64,000 bases of DNA from Myxococcales bacterium (GTDB lineage Bacteria; Myxococcota_A; SURF-8): assembly GCA_003598065.1 (NCBI GenBank), contig QZKR01000011.1, forward strand, positions 1 through 64,000, in the 5' to 3' direction. Shown here piece by piece: positions 8,129-16,087 of the stretch (the stretch's first letter is position 1; each line of letters begins with the position of its first letter). Made by a program: the position numbers and the translations under genes. Below the pieces are notes generated by a model that had not been told where the DNA came from, ran no database searches, and saw only the letters and a program-made list of their open reading frames with translations.

Positions 8129-9790
8129 CTATACCTTGATCCGGAACTCCCGGTAGGCTTCTTCCTTGAGCCAGTCGCGGAAGCGCGGGTGGGCGATGCC
8201 GATCATCGCCTTGATGAACTCCGACTGCGTCTGGCCCGACACCTGCGCCACGCCGTGCTCCGTGACGACATACAGCCGTGCTCCCTCGCGCCCGCCCATC
8301 AGGTCCGGGCCGACGTGGCTGATCGGCGTGCCCTGCGGCATGAACGGCATGATCGACGACTGTAGCTTGCCATCGACGCCGGTGAAGGTGGATTTCAGGC
8401 AGAGATAACCCACGCCGCCGCGCGCCAGGCCGCGGAAAATCATCGCCCCGCCGCCGATGCCGGAATGGTGGTTCTGGTAACGCCCGCCGGAATTGGCGTG
8501 GCCGTGGAAGTCGATCGCCAGGATGTTGTTGATGCCCAGACCGTGATAGAAGCCTTCGGGAATCACGACGCGCGAGGAGGCGGCGATGATGATCGCCGGG
8601 TTGTTGTGGATCTTTTTGTAGAAGTCCGAATCGGCCTCGGCGATGGTGAACGTGCAGACCATTTTGCCGTCGATCATCGTCCGCCGGCCGTCCTTCTCGA
8701 TGAAGTGCGTGCCGGCGATCTTGCCGGCCTCGAACAGATCGAGGGTGAAGGGCTCCAGCATTTCCGTGTAGCTGCGGCCCGTCCAGCCGGAATTTTTCAG
8801 GGCGCGGACGGCGAGCACGCCCGTTCCGCCCAAACCCACCTGAATCGCCCGACCGTAAGTGAAGCGCTTGTTGAGTTCGATGTGGTTGACGACGTGCTCG
8901 GCGACGGCCAACTCCGGCGGCGAGGGATTTTCGAAACTCCTCGCCGGCAGGGCCGGGACGCGATGATCGTCTTCGACGACGTAAAGTTTCTTCGCTTCGG
9001 CGAGCTTGCGGAAGCGTTCGATGTGGATCGTATTGGGCGCGTCGCCCCAGCCGCGCGTGAAGGGGTAGTTGGGGTTGACATAGAGCATCAGCGCCACGCG
9101 GCCGTCGTCCAGCATCTTGCCGATGATGTCGCTGTTGGCGCCGTTGGCCGGACCGTGGCTGAGTTCGCCGTTTTCGTCGGGCGGCGTCATCACGGCGACG
9201 AAGGCGTCCACCTTCGGTTCGCCGTCGGCGGTGAAGCCCATCGACTCCAGCGCGTCGGGAAAGTGGACGGAGTGCATGTCGGTGACGCCCATGCGCGTGG
9301 TGTTGCGCCCGGTGTATTCCGGATAGAGCGAAAGCGTCAGCGCATTGACCGGAATGATGATGTTCGTCGCGCCGCCCATGAAGGCGGAAACGAGGCGGAT
9401 GCGCCGCGCCCGCAGTTCCTCGTAGTGGCGGATGAGGCGCTTGAGGCCTTCCAGTTTTTTCGTCGTGGCGTTGATGCGCCTGGCCAGACCGCTGAAGAAG
9501 CCGGAGCTGTGGCCGTTTTCGGCGAGCCATTCCGAAAGCAGACCTTCCGATTGCAGCGTGTCGCCCAGGCAGATCGGGTGCGGGGCCAGGAACAACGCCT
9601 GCTTGATCGTCAGATCGTGGATGTCTTCTTTCTGGATGAAGTCCCACAAGCCCTCGTAGAACGTCGAGGGTTCGCTGGTGGCGAAGCCGGAGGCGATGGT
9701 CGCGCCGGGCTTGACGATTTCCTTCATGGCCTCGTCGTGGGTGACGAAGCGGGCCTTGAACCAGTCGGGGTAACGAGCGTTCGACATCAT
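8129..9790 (-). CDS. Acetyl-CoA hydrolase/CoA-transferase family protein
   Basis: Class I CoA-transferase of the acetyl-CoA hydrolase/4-hydroxybutyrate CoA-transferase/succinyl-CoA:acetate CoA-transferase group, moving CoA between acyl-CoA and a carboxylate such as acetate. 553 residues. Recognisable parts are KPGATIASGFATSEPS near the N-terminus, a Gly-rich GLGGTGVLAVRALK core, and HVGPDLMGGREGARLYVVTE with GVAQVSG near the end. The start is ATG 9790 (or the next ATG, 9787), directly after AAGGAG; the frame is open further upstream without a ribosome site. Substrates cannot be fixed. With the glyoxylate shunt and the AcuC-like gene nearby, a role in acetate activation is plausible. Confidence 0.85.
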   Translation of the reverse strand: MMSNARYPDWFKARFVTHDEAMKEIVKPGATIASGFATSEPSTFYEGLWDFIQKEDIHDLTIKQALFLAPHPICLGDTLQSEGLLSEWLAENGHSSGFFSGLARRINATTKKLEGLKRLIRHYEELRARRIRLVSAFMGGATNIIIPVNALTLSLYPEYTGRNTTRMGVTDMHSVHFPDALESMGFTADGEPKVDAFVAVMTPPDENGELSHGPANGANSDIIGKMLDDGRVALMLYVNPNYPFTRGWGDAPNTIHIERFRKLAEAKKLYVVEDDHRVPALPARSFENPSPPELAVAEHVVNHIELNKRFTYGRAIQVGLGGTGVLAVRALKNSGWTGRSYTEMLEPFTLDLFEAGKIAGTHFIEKDGRRTMIDGKMVCTFTIAEADSDFYKKIHNNPAIIIAASSRVVIPEGFYHGLGINNILAIDFHGHANSGGRYQNHHSGIGGGAMIFRGLARGGVGYLCLKSTFTGVDGKLQSSIMPFMPQGTPISHVGPDLMGGREGARLYVVTEHGVAQVSGQTQSEFIKAMIGIAHPRFRDWLKEEAYREFRIKV

Positions 9791-10195
9791 GGCGACTCCT
9801 TCAGCTAGCGGATGAGCGGTGAAACGTGCGAGCGCGAGAATCGGAGTATTGACGCAGGAAGGCAAGACGGGCCGGCAAAGCGAATTCCGCCACGGGCGCT
9901 ATAACATTCCTGAGTTGTCGGGAGATTGCGCAGCGGGACGAAATTCACGATGACGCACCTCGTTAGCCAGCGCCAAACAAATTCCATAATCGGCCGGGGA
10001 AGTCAAGAATTAAGTGGGATGTGCAATGGCGGCGGAAGCTTGCCGGATGCGGCGCGGAGGCGAACCTATGCGCTTGAATCAGCGGCGATTATCCGCCTTT
10101 TCCGCACCATTCAGCCTTGCGAAATTCTCTTGACTCGCCGGGGTCGTCCTGATATGTAGAAGCGCTCGTTTTGGCCGGGCTTGGCCCGGACTGTT
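9791..10195. other. Intergenic region upstream of two tRNA genes
   Basis: 405 nt without a supportable gene. It should contain the promoter of the CoA-transferase (minus strand), of which I see no clear example. It does contain the tRNA promoter listed separately. Confidence 0.6.
10130..10158 (+). promoter_or_regulatory. Promoter of the tRNA-Lys/tRNA-Glu pair
   Basis: TTGACT (10130-10135) and TATGTA (10153-10158) with a 17-nt spacer, ending 37 nt before the mature tRNA-Lys 5' end. This is the expected layout for a tRNA transcription unit. Confidence 0.7.
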
Positions 10196-10269
10196 GGGCC
10201 GGTAGCTCAGTCCGGTAGAGCAGCGGACTTTTAATCCGTTGGTCGGGAGTTCGAATCTCCCCCGGCTCA
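10196..10269 (+). tRNA. tRNA-Lys (anticodon TTT)
   Basis: Full cloverleaf. Acceptor GGGCCGG pairs with CCGGCTC (one G-U), the D-arm is GCTCAG..., the anticodon loop is CTTTTAA with anticodon TTT, and the T-loop is TTCGAAT. Discriminator A; the CCA end is not encoded. First gene of a two-tRNA transcript. Confidence 0.96.
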
Positions 10270-10297
10270 CGTTGTTTACACCCGAAACGACTGTTGC

Positions 10298-10372
10298 GAC
10301 CCCATCGTCTAGTGGTCAGGACACTGGCCTTTCACGCCGGCGACGGGGGTTCGAATCCCCCTGGGGTCGCCA
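10298..10372 (+). tRNA. tRNA-Glu (anticodon TTC)
   Basis: Acceptor GACCCCA pairs with TGGGGTC. The anticodon loop is CTTTCAC with anticodon TTC, the T-loop is TTCGAAT, the discriminator is G, and CCA is encoded, unlike in tRNA-Lys 28 nt upstream. A strong hairpin terminator follows at once. Confidence 0.96.
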
Positions 10373-10378
10373 AAAAAT

Positions 10379-10419
10379 AAAGCTCAGCGCACCGTCTTCA
10401 CTCGATGCGCTGAGCTTTT
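10379..10419 (+). terminator. Rho-independent terminator after tRNA-Glu
   Basis: A 13-bp inverted repeat (AAAGCTCAGCGCA, 14-nt loop, TGCGCTGAGCTTT) followed by T residues. The A-rich 5' side means it can also serve the convergent acl remnant on the minus strand. Confidence 0.85.
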
Positions 10420-10443
10420 CGGTTTTATGGTTTTCCGCTTTTG

Positions 10444-10842
10444 CTAAAGGTCGATGTCGTCGAGGTAGCAAATATCGTCGTACGCCGTCCGGTACAGCGG
10501 TTGCTTCAGGCGCTTCTGGTCGAAGATGTGCCCGAACAGGCCGATGGAGCGGCCGACGACGAACAGCGCGTTCAAGCTGCCCAGCTCGATGATCTGGTCC
10601 GCCTGCTCTTTGCTGAACAACTCCGGCAGGGACCATAGCAGATCGACGAACGTCACGCCGATGCTGACCACCAGCGGACCCTCCTGCAGCCAGGGATTCT
10701 GGCCGAGAACGTCCCTGGCGTGCTGGTCGGGCCCCCGCAGGGCCACGCGGCCCTCGTAGGAGCAGATCCCGCCGAACATGCGGTGGAACTCGGACGCCAT
10801 CATGCGTTTCGCGTGGTATTCCCGAATGCCGCGCTGTGCCGT
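10444..10842 (-). pseudogene. ATP-citrate lyase remnant: N- and C-termini joined, centre missing
   Basis: The 132 codons combine two ends of ATP-citrate lyase. Residues about 2-58 (AQRGIREYHAKR ... YEGRVAL ... NPWLQEGPLVV) match the start of the ATP-grasp half. From about residue 59 the sequence matches the last 70-odd residues of the citrate-synthase-like half (GVTFVDLL, then FVVGRSIGLFGH and DQKRLKQPLYR). Everything between is absent: all of the ATP-binding, phospho-His and most of the citryl-CoA cleavage machinery. The expected start codon, 7 nt after AGGAG, is ACG rather than ATG; an internal ATG at 10803 is possible. It lies 35 nt after icd. Family recognition is from memory of ACLY/AclA/AclB sequences. 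Confidence 0.78.
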
Positions 10843-10877
10843 GGGATCTCCTGCTTGCAAGAGGGGAAGGGAACGCC

Positions 10878-12086
10878 TTACATCGACTCCTTCAGCCGTT
10901 GCGCCACGCAGTTCATGAAGCCCTCGGTCGTCTCCCACTTGGCGACGGGCGTCGCGAGCAGGTGGAAGAGGTCCTTGGTGATGACGCCCGCCTCGATGCA
11001 GCCGAGCGTGGCTCGCTCGACCCGATCGGCGAAGCGCATCACATCGGGCGTGTTGTCCAGTTCGCCGCGTTTCCTGAGCGCGCCGGTCCAGGCGAAGATC
11101 GTCGCGACCGGGTTGGTGCTGGTGAAGTTGCCTTTCTGGTGTTCGCAGAAGTGGCGCTTGACGGTGCCGTGCGCCGCCTCGAACTCGAATTCGCCTTCGG
11201 GGGAGACGAGCACGCTGGTCATCATCCCCAGGCTGCCGAAGCCGCTCGCCACCATGTCGGAGAAGACGTCGCCGTCGTAATTGCGGCAGGCCCACAGGAC
11301 GCCCCCCTCGTGCTTCATGATCTGCGCCACGGCGTCGTCGATCAGCATGTAGCGATAGCGGACGCCCGCCGCCTGGAGGTCCTTGGCGCGCCGGGAAGTT
11401 TCCTCGGCGAAAATGTCCTTGAAACGCGCGTGGTAGATCTTGCTGATGGTGTCCTTGGCGCCGAACCACAACTCGATCTTTTCGGAAACGGCATAGGCGA
11501 TGCAGGCGCGGGCGAAGGAGCGGATGGACTGGTCGATATTGTGCTGGCCCATGACCACGCCCGGCCCCTTGAAATCATGGATGGTCACGCGCAGCGGCTC
11601 GCCTCCTCCGGCGGGAGTGAAAACGATCTCCGCCTTGCCCGGACCGGGGATGGCCAGCTCCCGCGCTTTGTAGATGTCGCCGTACGCGTGACGGCCGATC
11701 ACGATCGGCTTCTGCCAGCGCCATACGGCCGGGCGCAGGTTGTTGGCGATGATCGGTTTCCGGAAAACCGTTCCGTCCAGGATCGAGCGGATGGTTCCGT
11801 TCGGCGAGGGCCACGCTTTCTTGAGAGAAAACTCCGTCACGCGGTCGGCGTCGGGAGTGATGGTGGCGCACTTCACGCCCACCCGGTGCTTCTTGATGGC
11901 CTGGGCGGCGTCCACGGTGATTTTGTCGTCGGTCTGGTCGCGATGCGTCACGCCCAGATCGTAGTATTCGAGTTTCATGTCCAGGTAGGGCAGGAGGAGC
12001 TGGTCCTTCACCATCTGCCACATGACGCGCGTCATCTCGTCGCCGTCTATTTCCACAATCGGGGTCTTGACCGTAATCTTCGCCAT
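10878..12086 (-). CDS. icd: NADP-dependent isocitrate dehydrogenase
   Basis: Oxidative decarboxylation of isocitrate to 2-oxoglutarate (or the reverse carboxylation). 402 residues, of the dimeric subfamily shared with eukaryotic cytosolic/mitochondrial enzymes: [18 protein letters not shown] at the start, [17 protein letters not shown] around 95-115, then conserved blocks to the C-terminus with no sign of damage. Start ATG 12086 has GGGAG upstream; an immediately preceding TTG is less likely. It is the only intact gene of a three-gene operon, between an aconitase remnant (upstream) and an ATP-citrate lyase remnant (downstream). It competes with isocitrate lyase (aceA) for isocitrate. Confidence 0.95.
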   Translation of the reverse strand: MAKITVKTPIVEIDGDEMTRVMWQMVKDQLLLPYLDMKLEYYDLGVTHRDQTDDKITVDAAQAIKKHRVGVKCATITPDADRVTEFSLKKAWPSPNGTIRSILDGTVFRKPIIANNLRPAVWRWQKPIVIGRHAYGDIYKARELAIPGPGKAEIVFTPAGGGEPLRVTIHDFKGPGVVMGQHNIDQSIRSFARACIAYAVSEKIELWFGAKDTISKIYHARFKDIFAEETSRRAKDLQAAGVRYRYMLIDDAVAQIMKHEGGVLWACRNYDGDVFSDMVASGFGSLGMMTSVLVSPEGEFEFEAAHGTVKRHFCEHQKGNFTSTNPVATIFAWTGALRKRGELDNTPDVMRFADRVERATLGCIEAGVITKDLFHLLATPVAKWETTEGFMNCVAQRLKESM

Positions 12087-12136
12087 CAACTGCTCCCAGG
12101 TGTAAGGTTAAAAATCAGCGGCTTTCCCGCCAACCA

Positions 12137-12672
12137 TCAGCCGTTCGTGTTCGTGTGGTTCAGCAGCCCGCCCGCCAGCACAATCTCCAGTTGCCGCCGG
12201 AAAGGCTCGCCCGGCAGCGGATCTGGCCGTTCGTGGCGGGGTTGCGGAAATTGACGAGGCCGGTTTGCAATTCTTCCGCAAAGGCCGGAGCCTCCAGCGG
12301 GTCGCCCGCCTTCAGGGCGTCGTAACCGGCCGGATCGTCGAAGACCAGCGGCGCGACGCCGAAGTTGATCAGGTTGGCGGCGTGAATGCGCTCGAAGCTC
12401 CTGGCGAGGACGGCCTTGACGCCCAGGAACATCGGGCAGTGGTCGTCGGCGTTTTCGAAGCCCACCTGGATCGTGTTGTGGTCCACATAGGAGACGGAGA
12501 GGTCGGTCTTCACGTCCTTCAGGCCCATGGCCTCGAATTGGAGGTAGGCCATCGTCCCGGTGGCGTCCTGGGTGAGGGTCTGGTCGATGCGGATGCCGAT
12601 CTCTTCTCCCGGAGACAGGCGGCCTTTACCCAGATGAGCCGCCAGGATTTTCTGCGTCAGCGTGTTACCCAT
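12137..12672 (-). pseudogene. acn: Aconitase remnant: in-frame internal deletion plus frameshift
   Basis: Starts as a normal aconitase of the roughly 640-residue bacterial type ([41 protein letters not shown] to residue 78). At about position 12438 it jumps, in frame, to the C-terminal swivel domain ([20 protein letters not shown]). Roughly 480 residues are missing, including the region that carries the three cluster-binding Cys. Near 12230 one base is lost, so the frame closes at 12160. In the +1-nt-restored frame the true tail ([17 protein letters not shown]) continues to a stop at 12137. It cannot be a functional hydratase. It has an intact promoter and leads into icd. Confidence 0.82.
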
Positions 12673-12788
12673 GCCTGCACCTCTTCATGAGAACAATTTA
12701 TGGAAAAGCCAGAAAATGGAAGCGACAGAGACCGCGCATCCGAATCCCGGCCGATGTTCGCTCATATTTATTACTAAAAAATATGAGG

Positions 12789-12817
12789 TATATTGCTAAA
12801 ATTTTTGGTTTTGTCAA
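12789..12817 (-). promoter_or_regulatory. Promoter of the acn-icd-acl operon
   Basis: On the minus strand TTGACA (12817-12812) and AATATA (12794-12789) are 17 nt apart in an AT-rich pocket, about 117 nt upstream of the acn remnant's start codon. It would still drive icd. Confidence 0.6.
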
Positions 12818-12978
12818 CTTTTAGAATCCTGTGCAGTCTAATTGGAACAGTGAACAGCACCGGGAGGTAAAGGTTCGCTCCTTTCGTGCAAAGGATTTCT
12901 TTCCGAGCGCTCATTCCCAGCCGGGCGGGCGAGTGGTAAGGTGGTAGAGAGAAATGCTGGCGCTCCCGACCGAGAGTG

Positions 12979-13004
12979 GACCGGGTCATCGCCTGGACCC
13001 GGTC
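12979..13004 (+). other. Perfect hairpin in the leader of the amidohydrolase
   Basis: GACCGGGTC, an 8-nt loop, then GACCCGGTC: a perfect 9-bp stem ending 22 nt before the chosen ATG (13027). There is no T-run, so it is not a terminator. It could be an operator or an mRNA structure. Confidence 0.5.
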
Positions 13005-13026
13005 GGGAACGAACGGGGACATATCC

Positions 13027-13863
13027 ATGATCGACTGGCAGAGGCGTCCCGAAGCGCCCGTGCGCGTGGACTGTCACATCCATTTGTTTCCCGACAAACT
13101 CTTCGCCGCCATTCGCCAATGGTTCGAGCGAGTAGGCTGGGAAATCCGCTATCCCTACCGGACGCAGGAGGTCCTGGCCCTGCTCAAGGGTTGGGGCGTC
13201 GAATGCGCCTGGGCGCTCACTTATGCCCACCGGCCGGGCATCGCCGAGGGGGTCAACGCCTGGCTGGGCGAACTGCGGCGGCGCGAGCCGATGCTGCGCG
13301 GCTTCTTTTCCGTTCATCCGGAAGACGATAACCCGGCCGCCGTGGCCGAGCGCGCGCTGGACCTGCACGGCCTGGACGGGCTCAAGCTGCATGCCGAGGT
13401 GCAGCAATTGGCCGTGGACGATGCGCGGCTGGACGGCGTGTTCGACCTCATGGAAGAGCGGCGGAAGCCTTGCGTGCTGCACACCGGCGACGCGCCTTAT
13501 CCGGAGACGAAGCCGAATCTGGACGTTTCGTGCGTGCGGGAGCGCCTGCGCCGCAACCCGGAGTTGGTGGCCGTCATCGCGCACCTGGGCGCCTTCCAGA
13601 CGGAGCAGTATCTTGAACTGACGCGCGACTATCCGAACCTTTACCTGGAAGTGTCCTTCACCAACTATCCCGGCGTGGAGCCGCGCAAGCCGTTCGATTA
13701 CGCGATCCTGGAGCCTTTCGCCGACCGGCTGCTGTTCGGGTCCGACTTCCCGAACCTCACCTTCAGCTACGCCGATCAGGCCGACGCGTGGTGGGCGTTC
13801 GAGTGGGTGCGGCGCGACGCGGAGGCTTTCTTCGGCGGGCGGGCGAAGGGGATTTTGTCTTGA
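13027..13863 (+). CDS. Amidohydrolase-2 family metal-dependent hydrolase
   Basis: A 278-residue TIM-barrel hydrolase of the amidohydrolase superfamily (Amidohydro_2/uronate isomerase-like branch). Metal ligands in order: CHIHLF at about 17-22, GLKLHAE around 119-125, IAHLGAF near 185-191, and GSDFPN near 238-243 with the usual late Asp. I chose ATG 13027 (GGGGAC seven bases upstream) rather than a GTG at 12976, because the hairpin at 12979-13004 would otherwise be translated. It is monocistronic, convergent with typA. Substrate unknown. Confidence 0.82.
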   Translation: MIDWQRRPEAPVRVDCHIHLFPDKLFAAIRQWFERVGWEIRYPYRTQEVLALLKGWGVECAWALTYAHRPGIAEGVNAWLGELRRREPMLRGFFSVHPEDDNPAAVAERALDLHGLDGLKLHAEVQQLAVDDARLDGVFDLMEERRKPCVLHTGDAPYPETKPNLDVSCVRERLRRNPELVAVIAHLGAFQTEQYLELTRDYPNLYLEVSFTNYPGVEPRKPFDYAILEPFADRLLFGSDFPNLTFSYADQADAWWAFEWVRRDAEAFFGGRAKGILS

Positions 13864-13878
13864 TCTGTCGGACGTCCG

Positions 13879-13902
13879 GGACCAGGCGGGGATGCCTGCC
13901 GT
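13879..13902. repeat. Degenerate copy of the GGACCAGGC palindrome
   Basis: GGACCAGGCG...GCCTG lies in the convergent gap between the amidohydrolase and typA. It is a worn copy of the palindrome seen twice at 15885-15942, at the other end of typA. Confidence 0.45.
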
Positions 13903-13917
13903 TGCACGGACCGCCGT

Positions 13918-15750
13918 TTACACGTTGCGTTTACGTTTCGAGTGTTCTAGCTCGCATTTGCGGATGCGAATGGATTTGGGCGTGAACTCCACGTACTCGT
14001 CGTCGTTGATGAACTCGATCGCTTCCTCGATGGAGAGGGTGCGGTGGGGTTTCAGGAAGTTCTTTTCGTCGGCGCCGGCGGCCCGGATGTTGGTCAGCTT
14101 TTTGGCTTTGCCGGGATTGAGGACGATGTCCTGGCTCCGATTGCACTCGCCGACCACCTGCCCCGCGTAGACGTGCTCGCCTGTCGTGACGAAAAAGACG
14201 CCGCGATCCTGCAGTTTCCAGAGGGCGTAGGTGACGGTCGTACAGGTGTCCTGCGCGACCAGCGCGCCGGTCAACCTCCCCTGCATGGGACCGATGTAGG
14301 GGCCGTACTCCAGAAAGACATGGCTCAGGATGCCCAGGCCGCGCGTGTCGGTCAGAAAGTGCGAACGGTAGCCGATCAGCCCGCGCGTCGGCGCGATGAA
14401 ATCCAGCCGCGTCCTGTCGCCCCGGATCTCGCGCATGCCCGTCATGCGTCCGCCGCGCCGGTTGAGGGCGTCGATGACGATGCCCGTGTGTTCGTTGCTT
14501 ACATCGGCCACCACCGATTCGAAGGGTTCCTGTTTGCGGCCGTCTTCGTCCAGGCGCAGAACCACCTCCGGCCGGGAGACCATGAACTCGTAACCCTCGC
14601 GCCGCATCGTCTCGATCAGCACCGACAGGTGCAGCTCGCCGCGCCCGCTGACGATGAAGGTGTCGGCCGCGTCGGTGGGGGCGACGCGCAGGGAGACGTT
14701 GGAGCGGATTTCCTTCTCCAGGCGGTCCTTGAGGTTCTGGCTGGTGACGTACTTGCCTTCCGTGCCCGAAAAGGGGCTGGTGTTGGCCTTGAAGGCCATG
14801 CTGACGGTGGGCGCGTCGATCTTGAGCAGGGGCAGCACGCGGGGGTTTTCGACGGAGGTGATGGTTTCGCCCACGTTCAGTTCGCTCATGCCGGTGATCG
14901 TCACGATGTTGCCGGCGATGGCCTCGTCCAGTTCGAAGCGGTGGAGTCCCCGGAACCCGAGGATCTTGGTGATCCGGAATTCCTCCCGCGTCCCGTCGCG
15001 GTGAACGAGCAACGCTTGCTGGCCCTGGCGGAAACCGCCGCTGGCCACTCGCCCGGTGGCCATGAAGCCCAGATAATCGTCGTGATCGAAGGTCGCCACC
15101 TGCAACGCCGGCGTGAGCGCATCGTCCACCTCGGGAGGAGGCACGCTGTCGCGGATGACGTCGAACAGCGGCTTAAGGTCGTGCGGCTCGTCGCCGAGCG
15201 CGGCGAGGGCGTAGCCCTTTTTGGCGGAGGCGAAGACGATCGGGAAATCGAGCTGCCGGTCGTCGGCGTCGAGGGAGACGAAAAGGTCGAAGACTTCGTT
15301 GACGGAGCCCTCGGGATCGGCGCCCTCGCGGTCGATTTTATTGATGACGAGGATCGGCCGCAGCCCGCGCGCCAGCGCTTTCTGGGTTACGAAGCGGGTT
15401 TGCGGCATCGGCCCTTCGAAGGCGTCCACCAGGAGCAGAACGGAATCCACCATCTGCATCACCCGTTCCACTTCCCCGCCGAAGTCCGCGTGGCCGGGCG
15501 TGTCCACCACGTTGATGTGCAGGTCGCCGTAGGCGATCGAGGTGCATTTGGACAGAATGGTGATGCCGCGCTCGCGCTCCAGGCTGTTGGAGTCCATGGC
15601 CCGGTCGATGCCCGCCTCGCCCCGCTTCAGGCTGCCGGACTGCTCCAGCATGCGGTCCACCAGCGTCGTCTTGCCGTGATCGACGTGGGCGATGATGGCG
15701 ATGTTGCGTATCCGTTTGCTTCTGTTAAGAGTGGTCGAATCGGCTTTCAC
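13918..15750 (-). CDS. typA: Translational GTPase TypA/BipA
   Basis: Ribosome-associated GTPase involved in 50S assembly and growth under stress. 610 residues, full length. G1 AHVDHGKT at 21-28, switch region RERGITI, G3 DTPGHADF, G4 NKIDR; then the EF-G-like domains and the TypA-specific C-terminal domain ([17 protein letters not shown]). It begins with GTG at 15750, with AGGA about 10 nt upstream; no ATG is available near the conserved N-terminus. It stands alone between two palindrome-bearing gaps. Confidence 0.96.
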   Translation of the reverse strand: MKADSTTLNRSKRIRNIAIIAHVDHGKTTLVDRMLEQSGSLKRGEAGIDRAMDSNSLERERGITILSKCTSIAYGDLHINVVDTPGHADFGGEVERVMQMVDSVLLLVDAFEGPMPQTRFVTQKALARGLRPILVINKIDREGADPEGSVNEVFDLFVSLDADDRQLDFPIVFASAKKGYALAALGDEPHDLKPLFDVIRDSVPPPEVDDALTPALQVATFDHDDYLGFMATGRVASGGFRQGQQALLVHRDGTREEFRITKILGFRGLHRFELDEAIAGNIVTITGMSELNVGETITSVENPRVLPLLKIDAPTVSMAFKANTSPFSGTEGKYVTSQNLKDRLEKEIRSNVSLRVAPTDAADTFIVSGRGELHLSVLIETMRREGYEFMVSRPEVVLRLDEDGRKQEPFESVVADVSNEHTGIVIDALNRRGGRMTGMREIRGDRTRLDFIAPTRGLIGYRSHFLTDTRGLGILSHVFLEYGPYIGPMQGRLTGALVAQDTCTTVTYALWKLQDRGVFFVTTGEHVYAGQVVGECNRSQDIVLNPGKAKKLTNIRAAGADEKNFLKPHRTLSIEEAIEFINDDEYVEFTPKSIRIRKCELEHSKRKRNV

Positions 15751-16087
15751 GGTCGGACATCCTGCAAAGAGGTGAAGGAACAGGGAGAGGCTTCATCTCA
15801 TAGTTAGACGGAAATTGCAAACTAAATTGAGATGTTTTGTCGCTATATTCCGCTTGAGAGGCGACCATGACGTTTCGTTGAGATGGAGCAGGTCTCCAGA
15901 CCTGCTCCGAGATGTTTAGGACCAGGCGTGGACGCCTGCTCCAACACGGGCCTCCTCTCCCTTTGTTTTCCGGGGCGGCCTGCCTTGTTTCCCGGCTTGC
16001 CATTTTCTCCCCGATTGCGGTATGGTTGCCAGAGCGTCGGCACTCCGGTTGCGGTTGCGGCTGCTCTTCATTCCTGCGAGGTAGGCG
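15751..16087. other. Divergent intergenic region with palindromes
   Basis: 337 nt between typA (minus) and the AcuC-like gene (plus). It must hold both promoters, neither of which is clear to me, and two back-to-back palindromes listed separately. No gene is supported. Confidence 0.6.
15885..15942. repeat. Two tandem GC-rich palindromes
   Basis: First unit: GGAGCAGGTCT, CC, AGACCTGCTCC, a perfect 11-bp inverted repeat (15885-15908). Second unit: GGACCAGGCGT, GG, ACGCCTGCTCC, 10 of 11 bp (15919-15942). The compensating differences between arms suggest a dispersed structured repeat rather than an operator. A degenerate relative lies at 13879-13902. Confidence 0.7.

Larger units (their letters stand above)
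12673..13026. other. AT-rich intergenic region between acn remnant and amidohydrolase
   Basis: 354 nt without a supportable gene. It contains an AT-rich pocket (about 12760-12830) with the acn-icd promoter, and a perfect hairpin just before the amidohydrolase, both listed separately. Confidence 0.6.

Noticed and set aside
8465-9808. A 447-codon plus-strand frame opposite the CoA-transferase
   Set aside because: Mirror frame; the minus-strand gene has conserved family motifs throughout.
9926-10159. A 77-codon plus-strand frame upstream of the tRNAs
   Set aside because: It runs through the tRNA promoter, has no ribosome site and no recognisable content.
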